From Phoenicibacter sp963592435 (lineage in GTDB: Bacteria > Actinomycetota > Coriobacteriia > Coriobacteriales > Eggerthellaceae): a DNA stretch of 11,026 bases. Under the pieces are notes generated by a model, which was given only the letters and a program-made list of their open reading frames with translations, did no database searches and was not told the DNA's origin. A program made the position numbers and the translations under genes. The stretch covers positions 1 to 11,026 of the forward strand of contig CAVAWT010000042.1 of the NCBI GenBank assembly GCA_963592435.1. The letters run 5' to 3'. This document shows positions 6,288 through 11,026 of this stretch, in pieces (the first letter of the stretch is position 1; each line of letters opens with the position of its first letter).

Positions 6288-6915
6288 AGTAGTTGTCGCT
6301 GAAGACCAAGTGATTTTGCGCGAGTCGCTCGTGAAAGCGCTTAACGCAGAGGCTGACTTGGAAGTTGTTGGGGCAGTTTCAAGTGCGACTGATGCAATGG
6401 ATGTTATCATGAAAACATCCGCCGATGTGGCACTTTTTGATGTTTGCGACGAAAAGGGCGCAAACGGAATTGAGGCTGCAAAAGCGCTTTTGCTAAAGAA
6501 TCCAGCTGTCAAAATTGTCATCATGACAGGAATGCCTGAAGTCACTTTCATCTCTCAGGCAAAAAAGGCAGGCGTTCACAGCTTTGTCTACAAAAACATC
6601 GGCACAGACGAGCTTGTTTCAGTCATTCGCTCGACTCACAAAGGCTATTCGATATACCCCAACGAAGTCAAAAGTGTGTTTTCCGACGCTGCCTCGTTAA
6701 CACAAACTGAAATCGACATTTTGCGCCTTGTCTGTGAAGCAAAATCGCGAAAAGAAGTGGCGGCGGAACTTTACATGAGCGAGAGCACAGTGAAGCGCCA
6801 CATAACTGAAATTCTTGCAAAAACAGGCTACGATTCAATCCTCAAACTGGCAGTTCATGCAGTTTCTCAAGGTTTAATTGTTCCTAACAACAATTCTGAC
6901 TCTTCAAAAAATTAG
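6280..6915 (+). CDS. NarL/LuxR-family response regulator
   Basis: 211 residues from ATG 6280, which overlaps the kinase stop by 8 bases; GAGGGG at 6264-6269 is the ribosome site. The receiver domain (about 1-120) has acidic pocket E8/D9, phosphoacceptor D54 (ALFDV), T83 (MTG) and K105 (VYK). The LuxR-type helix-turn-helix (about 139-195) has LTQTEIDILRL, then SRKEVAAELYMSESTVKRH, a full GerE motif. The loop after D54 reads VCDEKGANG and lacks the usual MP residues of this family, a mild deviation. It is the output of the two sensor proteins upstream. Candidate targets are its own operon and the lipoprotein genes 140 bases downstream. Confidence 0.97.
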   Translation: MIKVVVAEDQVILRESLVKALNAEADLEVVGAVSSATDAMDVIMKTSADVALFDVCDEKGANGIEAAKALLLKNPAVKIVIMTGMPEVTFISQAKKAGVHSFVYKNIGTDELVSVIRSTHKGYSIYPNEVKSVFSDAASLTQTEIDILRLVCEAKSRKEVAAELYMSESTVKRHITEILAKTGYDSILKLAVHAVSQGLIVPNNNSDSSKN

Positions 6916-6940
6916 CCACATGTCTCAAATTTAGCGCTCA

Positions 6941-7019
6941 AGTTTAACCTCTGGTGACTTCTGCAAAATCGCACTTTTTCATATGCTTAAAAGCGTAGTT
7001 TAAACCTGTGAGTTTAACC
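6941..7019 (+). promoter_or_regulatory. Repeated AGTTTAACC motif before the lipoprotein genes
   Basis: AGTTTAACC occurs at 6941-6949 and 7011-7019, and AGTTTAAACC at 6997-7006 (containing the 8-base palindrome GTTTAAAC). The last two start 14 bases apart. Three near-identical words in 80 bases of a non-coding gap just before a gene suggest operator sites, possibly for the upstream response regulator. AT-rich composition makes chance a real alternative. Confidence 0.4.
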
Positions 7020-7055
7020 AAGTTTTTAAGACACAAGAGAAAGGTGGTGGTTAAG

Positions 7056-7472
7056 ATGGAGAGGTTGAAAAAATCAAAAATTGTTTTGCTGGTCGGAGTT
7101 TTTAGTGTTTTGCTCGCGCTTTGCGCTTTCGCTTTGAGCGGATGTTCGGGTAATGGGGACAACGCTCAGCTTCAGAAGAATTTCCAAGGATCCTGGAAGT
7201 TGTGCGGATTGACGGAAGGCAGCACGGAATATAGCGAGAGTGACATTTCTTTGATTGAATCGTTCGGAGGTGAGTTTTCTCTCACGCTAAACGAAGACAA
7301 GACTGTGAAATTTGTCTATTTCGGAGAGACCAAAGAAGGCACTTGGGAAGTGAAAGATGCCAGCACTGCCACGCTTAAAATTGGTGGAGAATCCACTGAT
7401 TGCACACTGAAAGACGAAAAGTTAACAATTTCAGTAGACTCTGCTTCGCTCACATTCAAGAAGTCAAGCTAG
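7056..7472 (+). CDS. Small lipoprotein, lipocalin-like β-rich domain
   Basis: 138 residues from ATG 7056, chosen because AAGGTGG (7041-7047) lies at good spacing; an in-frame GTG at 7008 would add 16 residues before the signal peptide and has no ribosome site. The signal is typical of lipoproteins: KK-rich start, hydrophobic core, lipobox LSGC with the lipidated cysteine at 30. The mature part (about 109 residues) alternates strands with GSWKLCG, FSLTLNEDKTVKF, GTWEVKD, ATLKIGG and LTFKKSS. This is the pattern of small lipocalin-like surface lipoproteins in which GxW starts the barrel. It is anchored on the outer face of the membrane. The ligand is unknown. It probably forms an operon with the next lipoprotein gene. 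Confidence 0.87.
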   Translation: MERLKKSKIVLLVGVFSVLLALCAFALSGCSGNGDNAQLQKNFQGSWKLCGLTEGSTEYSESDISLIESFGGEFSLTLNEDKTVKFVYFGETKEGTWEVKDASTATLKIGGESTDCTLKDEKLTISVDSASLTFKKSS

Positions 7473-7516
7473 GGTTATATAAAAAAATTGAGGTTTCAAG
7501 ATGAAAGGAAGGAAAA

Positions 7517-8086
7517 ATGACACACGCAAAAAATAAGACAATCTTTTTGTTGGCGTTTGCAATCTGCTGCTTAACAGCAATGTTTCTTGTAGGGTGCAGT
7601 CAGGCGAAAGACGGAGGAACAAGCGGAGGTGCGAACACCACCAAGGTGACAGACTGCACTTGGTTTAAAATTGAGGTGCCAGAGGGCGTGAAAGCCAGCC
7701 ATGCGCGAGGAGACACTGTTGACAAGATGTCGTTTGAGTTTGAATATGGTGTCTATTTCAAGCCAATTTGGGAAAGCGGAGACACAGCGCAAAAACTCTT
7801 GGATGAGCAGAAAAGCAGGCACACAAATGGTTGGGTCGACGAAGGTGAAGTGAAACTTGGCAACAACACCTATCTCAAAGGGAACTATGAGCACGGCTGG
7901 GATTCAAGGTCGGACTATTACTTCCTTGATGGTAACGGCGGGGCAGTTTATTTCCTCGTCGACTACAAAGCAAATTACGAGGAGCAGGTGAAGACGATGC
8001 TCTCAACGTTCGAACTGGCAGATAACGTTGATGAGAAAATCAAGGAAGCGAAGCAGCTTCAAATTGATGATGTGAAAATCAACTAA
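7517..8086 (+). CDS. Lipoprotein of unknown function
   Basis: 189 residues from ATG 7517, with a strong AAGGAAGG ribosome site (7505-7512). The signal peptide ends with FLVGC, placing the lipidated cysteine at 27; a glycine- and threonine-rich spacer (DGGTSGGANTT) follows. The mature domain has TWFKIEVPEGVKA near its start, several aromatic strands (FEFEYGVYFKPIW, DYYFLDGNGGAVYFLVDYKA) and a final helix before the charged tail. This resembles small extracytoplasmic domains found repeatedly in Coriobacteriia and clostridial lipoproteins, but I do not recognise a named family. It lies 44 bases after the previous lipoprotein gene with no terminator between, and a strong terminator follows it. 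Confidence 0.87.
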   Translation: MTHAKNKTIFLLAFAICCLTAMFLVGCSQAKDGGTSGGANTTKVTDCTWFKIEVPEGVKASHARGDTVDKMSFEFEYGVYFKPIWESGDTAQKLLDEQKSRHTNGWVDEGEVKLGNNTYLKGNYEHGWDSRSDYYFLDGNGGAVYFLVDYKANYEEQVKTMLSTFELADNVDEKIKEAKQLQIDDVKIN

Positions 8087-8110
8087 CTCACCCTCTCCAG
8101 ATTTACTTTC

Positions 8111-8144
8111 GGGTCAGACCACTTTAGGGCCTGACCCCCCTTTT
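8111..8144 (+). terminator. Rho-independent terminator after the lipoprotein genes
   Basis: GGGTCAG (8111-8117) pairs with CTGACCC (8131-8137); two more C-G pairs form inside after one mismatch. The stem is followed by CCC and TTTT (8141-8144). It ends transcription from the lipoprotein side before the convergent phosphoesterase gene. Confidence 0.8.
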
Positions 8145-8151
8145 GGTCTAC

Positions 8152-8172
8152 GACTCATCAAACTTATGAGTC
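8152..8172 (-). terminator. Hairpin directly after the phosphoesterase stop codon
   Basis: GACTCAT (8152-8158) and ATGAGTC (8166-8172) form a perfect 7-bp stem with a 7-base loop, starting one base beyond the minus-strand stop. There is no T-run on that strand, so termination here would be weak or factor-assisted. It may mainly protect the transcript end. Confidence 0.5.
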
Positions 8173-8706
8173 TTAATCGCCTATCCCTTGCAGAACTTCA
8201 CCCTCTAGGCTCACGATTTCGCATTTCAGAATGTCGCCATCGTCGACAACAATTTCACAAAAAGCTGCGCATGAACTGCGAGGGGATGTGACAGAACCTG
8301 GGCAAATGACAAAGTCAGCAGGTTTTGCACTCACTCCGGTTTTCATTTCTGGAATGTGAGTGTGGCCATGAACTCCAACAATTCTCGTGTCCGATCCCAT
8401 TTTGCTTTTGTAATAGGAACAAACATCAGGCAAGTCGCGCATTAGTTGCGTCGGTCTGTGAACAACAGCAAAAACAACTCCTTCTATGACTTCAGATGTG
8501 ATCGTGCGAGGGATGTTTCTGAATAAAAAAGCATCGTCACAGTTGCCCAAAACAGCAGTAACTGGGGCTATCTCTTTAAGATCATCAAGGATCGAATTGT
8601 CTCCGATGTCGCCTGCGTGGAAAATGTGATCGCATCCATAAAGGCAAGCCAAGACCTTCGGATGAAGAATCTTGTGAGTGTCAGAGATTATGCAGATTGT
8701 TTTCAT
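8173..8706 (-). CDS. YfcE/MJ0936-type metallophosphoesterase
   Basis: 177 residues, the normal size of the TIGR00040 family. Metal-binding motifs in order are SDTH (D9, H11), HAGDIGD (D33), GNCD (N55), VVH (H83) and GHTH (H115, H117). A serine or proline-rich PGSVTSPR segment (136-143) is also typical. H83 is followed by RPTQ instead of the more common glycine-rich turn; the metal ligand itself is kept. The enzyme is a cytosolic phosphodiesterase/phosphatase dependent on two metal ions, with a physiological substrate unknown in most species. No ribosome site precedes ATG 8706, and a -10-like TATACA ends 9 bases upstream, so the message is probably leaderless. It diverges from the acetyltransferase gene. 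Confidence 0.95.
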   Translation of the reverse strand: MKTICIISDTHKILHPKVLACLYGCDHIFHAGDIGDNSILDDLKEIAPVTAVLGNCDDAFLFRNIPRTITSEVIEGVVFAVVHRPTQLMRDLPDVCSYYKSKMGSDTRIVGVHGHTHIPEMKTGVSAKPADFVICPGSVTSPRSSCAAFCEIVVDDGDILKCEIVSLEGEVLQGIGD

Positions 8707-8714
8707 GAGTCAAT

Positions 8715-8722
8715 TGTATACT
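8715..8722. promoter_or_regulatory. Overlapping divergent -10 elements
   Basis: The plus strand carries TATACT (8717-8722) and the minus strand TATACA (8720-8715), sharing the palindrome GTATAC (8716-8721). The plus element would serve the acetyltransferase gene with a leader of about 25 bases. The minus element would start transcription at or next to the phosphoesterase ATG (8706). No good -35 is visible on either side. Confidence 0.45.
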
Positions 8723-8753
8723 AAAAATCATGACGATTTAAAAAGGAGGAAAA

Positions 8754-9254
8754 ATGGCAACAACTTTTAAAGAGATAAGAGAAGCAAAGATAGAAGACTT
8801 GCCTCAATTAATTGAAATTTTCAACGAGGTGATTAACGAGGGAGTTGCTTTTCCTTGGGAGGAGGATTTCTCGCTTGAAACTGGCGAAGAGTTTTTCTTT
8901 GCACAAGACGCCTGCAGGGTTGCCGTGTCGAACGATGATGAGATTCTGGCGGTCGCAATTGTTCACCCAAACGCTGTTGGCAGAAGCGGTCACATCGCCA
9001 ACGGATCATATGCCGTCTCTTCAAAATGCAGAGGGCAACACATCGGAGACAAACTTGTTCGTGACACACTCGAAGTTGCTAAGATATATGGCTATCGAAT
9101 CATGCAATTCAATGCTGTTGTCACATCTAACGTCTGCGCTCAACACCTCTATGAACGAATTGGGTTTAAAAAAATTGGTTGCGTTGAAGGCGGTTTTCGC
9201 AACATAAACAATGAGTTCGAAGACATGTTCATCTACACATACAATCTGATGTGA
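8754..9254 (+). CDS. GNAT family N-acetyltransferase
   Basis: 166 residues from ATG 8754 with a perfect AAGGAGG ribosome site (8743-8749). The acetyl-CoA pyrophosphate loop is visible as CRGQHIGDKL (R93-x-x-x-x-G98, matching Q/RxxGxG/A), preceded by the strand GSYAVSS. Motif B is SNVCAQHLYERIGFKKIG (125-142), the usual 'A-x-x-L-Y-x-x-x-G-F' ending. The N-terminal helix reads IREAKIEDLPQLIEIFNEVI, typical of this superfamily. It transfers an acetyl group to an amine substrate that cannot be read from the sequence; small-molecule acetylation is more likely than ribosomal protein acetylation. A terminator lies about 55 bases downstream. Confidence 0.94.
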   Translation: MATTFKEIREAKIEDLPQLIEIFNEVINEGVAFPWEEDFSLETGEEFFFAQDACRVAVSNDDEILAVAIVHPNAVGRSGHIANGSYAVSSKCRGQHIGDKLVRDTLEVAKIYGYRIMQFNAVVTSNVCAQHLYERIGFKKIGCVEGGFRNINNEFEDMFIYTYNLM

Positions 9255-9311
9255 TGCAGAACTAGGTAAAGATTATCCCCTCGCTTTTCTTTATTTAGCA
9301 AAATAAAAATG

Positions 9312-9347
9312 AAAACCGTTCCTGCTAAAAAAAGTAAGAACGGTTTT
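9312..9347. terminator. Bidirectional terminator between acetyltransferase and surface protein genes
   Basis: AAAACCGTTC (9312-9321) pairs perfectly with GAACGGTTTT (9338-9347), a 10-bp stem with a 16-base A-rich loop. The minus strand continues with TTTTCATTTTTATTTT, a strong U-tract for the surface protein transcript. The plus strand has TTTT at the stem end and TTTT again at 9352-9355, enough for the acetyltransferase transcript. Confidence 0.78.
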
Positions 9348-9355
9348 AAGATTTT

Positions 9356-9375
9356 AAGTTAGCTTATGCTAACTT
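9356..9375. repeat. Second hairpin after the surface protein gene
   Basis: AAGTTAGC (9356-9363), loop TTAT and GCTAACTT (9368-9375) make a perfect 8-bp stem four bases beyond the minus-strand stop. It precedes the main terminator on that strand and may help termination or protect the transcript 3' end. Confidence 0.7.
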
Positions 9376-9379
9376 TTGA

Positions 9380-11026
9380 TTAAAACGCAAAGCACGGGGT
9401 GATGCCCAAACGGTCGTTGACCTTGCTGCCGTTGCTCGCGCCACCGCTGCTGGAGACACGCATGAAGTGGGTGGAGCTGTCGTCAACAAACAGCGAGCGC
9501 TCCCACCAAATGCAGAAGTCGCTGTCGCGGGAGCCGGGCGTCTTTCCAGCACGTGTTTTGTAGGCGAGAGCAGCGTTATCTGCATAACCATCAATGCTTT
9601 TGTCCTTGCACCATTGATATGCGGTTCCTTCACCAATTGGTGCGCAAGAGGGATATTCCCCTGTTGCATTAAGCTCACTGTAGGAAGGCAACCAGAAAGC
9701 ATCGTTCGTCATTTTTCCTGCCTCACTCCGAGTAGCGTTGTTCAACTTGCTCACAATCAAGATTGCGTTCGTGAGAGATGTCGGGAATTTGTTATAAAGC
9801 TCGCCACCGCTCCGCAGCTTATCGCGCAAGTCAGCTACATCCCAACCACCCATGTTGCTTCCGTCGGATTTCATCGCATAAGCCGTCGGCAAAACGTGAG
9901 TTGCCATGAAGGTGACAACCGATCCGTCGCCACTGTTGGCGTCGCCACTAGTGTTCAAGTGTCCGCCTTCGCCACTCACCTCCAAAATTCTGAACTCTAC
10001 AAATTTATTTAGATTACTTGTCTCCCCTTTGTTATGATCAGTGGAGGTATCGTCATAAGAGCCTTCATTTTCTCCACCCTCATATGTCGCATAAAGCCTG
10101 ACTTGATTGCCAACTCCTGAGCTTGCAGAATCCGCTTCATCATAATACGCATCCCATTTAGACTTGATTGTGTCATATTCATCGTTGGAGCTTTCGTGCA
10201 AAACCTTCATGTCAGCCCCAATCTCGCTTGCTGAATGATAATTAGGGTCGTTCGCAGCAAAATATGCCTCGTCTTCAAATTTTTCTGTTGCATTGGCACT
10301 TCCAAGCCAATAACCAGAAGTCGGTTGTCTCCAAACAGCGTAATATGTTACATGTGAATCCACTGTTGTGCCAACCATTTGCAACTGAGTTGGACCATAA
10401 GTGCCACTTGCATCTGTTGTCCAGCCAGCCAAGAAATAAGTTGCGTCTCCTATTGTGGCAGTCGGGAAATCGGTGGCAACAATAGTGTGATAACTTTGTC
10501 CTTCGTCAAAGTTCCAAGTTTTAACAACTTGCCCAGCGGAACCATCCACAGTTGCAGTTTTTCCATCTGGTGCGTTTGCAACAAACGTAGCTTTCACATA
10601 GTCAACGACTTCGATCTCCAGTCCAATCGCGTCTGGTTGGTTATAGTTATTTGTGTCGGTCGGCATAAATTTTGCTACATATGTTTGCGTTCCTGCCTCG
10701 CCACCGACAGTTTGGTCTGCATCATATTGATCATCCCAAACCCAGTTTCCTGCTGTTTCGGTTCCTGACCCATCATATGCTGGAAGCTCAACTGCCCAAA
10801 GTGATGTGTTTATCGTGGCGCTTAAGTTCTGAGGAATGCTATATTTTGGATCAGCCTTACTAATAGTAAATATCACCTGCTTTGTTCCAGTGAAGTTTTT
10901 GCTTGCTGCGCTAACTTTCAAAGTGTAAGTTCCAGCGTTTGTTTGTTTGTTGTCTGACAATGTGAAATCAGTTGTCGAAAGCGTGATACCACTTGCAACA
11001 ACTTTTGACACAGTTTGCGTTTGCTC
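9380..11026 (-). CDS. Large cell-surface protein, 3' part (N-terminus outside window)
   Basis: The frame is open through the window end, so the GTG at 11011 is probably internal and the signal peptide lies beyond. Counting from that GTG: residues 1-135 are two β-sandwich repeats of the MBG/YDG type (NAGTYTLKVSAAS; GTQTYVAKFMPTDTNNYN). Residues 141-228 form an InlB/Listeria-Bacteroides repeat (Flg_new), ending in the diagnostic TYYAVW after FLAGWTTDA. Residues 335-543 match the DUF6273-type C-terminal domain: EFRILEV, WDVADLRDKL, FWLPSYSEL, CIWWERS and GITPCFAF. There is no LPxTG or membrane anchor at the C-terminus, so attachment, if any, must be N-terminal or non-covalent. The likely role is adhesion or ligand binding; this is inferred from domain type. 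Confidence 0.9.
   Translation of the reverse strand, partial: EQTQTVSKVVASGITLSTTDFTLSDNKQTNAGTYTLKVSAASKNFTGTKQVIFTISKADPKYSIPQNLSATINTSLWAVELPAYDGSGTETAGNWVWDDQYDADQTVGGEAGTQTYVAKFMPTDTNNYNQPDAIGLEIEVVDYVKATFVANAPDGKTATVDGSAGQVVKTWNFDEGQSYHTIVATDFPTATIGDATYFLAGWTTDASGTYGPTQLQMVGTTVDSHVTYYAVWRQPTSGYWLGSANATEKFEDEAYFAANDPNYHSASEIGADMKVLHESSNDEYDTIKSKWDAYYDEADSASSGVGNQVRLYATYEGGENEGSYDDTSTDHNKGETSNLNKFVEFRILEVSGEGGHLNTSGDANSGDGSVVTFMATHVLPTAYAMKSDGSNMGGWDVADLRDKLRSGGELYNKFPTSLTNAILIVSKLNNATRSEAGKMTNDAFWLPSYSELNATGEYPSCAPIGEGTAYQWCKDKSIDGYADNAALAYKTRAGKTPGSRDSDFCIWWERSLFVDDSSTHFMRVSSSGGASNGSKVNDRLGITPCFAF

Noticed and set aside
9300..9380. Diversity-generating retroelement template repeat after the surface protein gene
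   Set aside because: The downstream stretch holds only terminator hairpins. No near-copy of the gene's 3' end and no reverse transcriptase gene are in the window.

Overview
The window looks like a moderately AT-rich stretch of an actinobacterial genome. Gut or oral Coriobacteriia of the Eggerthella/Slackia type are my best guess. This rests on gene style only: Gram-positive lipoproteins, a HisKA_3/LuxR two-component pair, a cell-surface protein with an InlB-type repeat and a DUF6273-like tail, and starts that appear leaderless. I could not run a search, so the taxonomic guess is weak.

Layout. Positions 1-362 hold the 3' end of a small toxin-like gene that overlaps, by ATGA, a ribbon-helix-helix antitoxin-like gene. 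A 344-base stretch without a convincing gene follows. Positions 707-1406 encode two adjacent small multidrug resistance (SMR) proteins with opposite charge bias, as expected for an antiparallel heterodimeric pump. Positions 1441-3123 encode a six-helix voltage-sensor-type potassium channel with an extra C-terminal membrane module that resembles the substrate-binding (S) component of ECF transporters. Positions 3152-6915 encode a tightly packed signalling unit: a multi-helix sensor with no recognisable kinase core, a HisKA_3-type histidine kinase, and a LuxR-family response regulator. Two small lipoproteins follow (7056-8086), ending at a strong terminator. A YfcE-type metallophosphoesterase (minus strand) and a GNAT acetyltransferase (plus strand) then diverge from a 47-base gap. 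Last comes the 3' part of a large minus-strand surface protein that runs off the window, with a bidirectional terminator between it and the acetyltransferase gene.

How the genes may work together. The two sensors and the regulator are almost certainly co-transcribed and translationally coupled (1-base gap, then 8-base overlap). The lipoproteins just downstream, preceded by a thrice-repeated AGTTTAACC-like motif, are plausible targets. The channel lies only 28 bases upstream of the first sensor gene, so it may belong to the same envelope or ion-sensing unit.

The most unusual points are: (1) CCTA-based heptanucleotide repeats inside both sensor genes, where gain or loss of one 7-base unit gives an early stop in either frame, as in a contingency locus; (2) three perfect inverted repeats (11, 18 and 15 bp) packed into the first 235 bases of the first sensor gene; (3) the channel plus ECF-S-like fusion.
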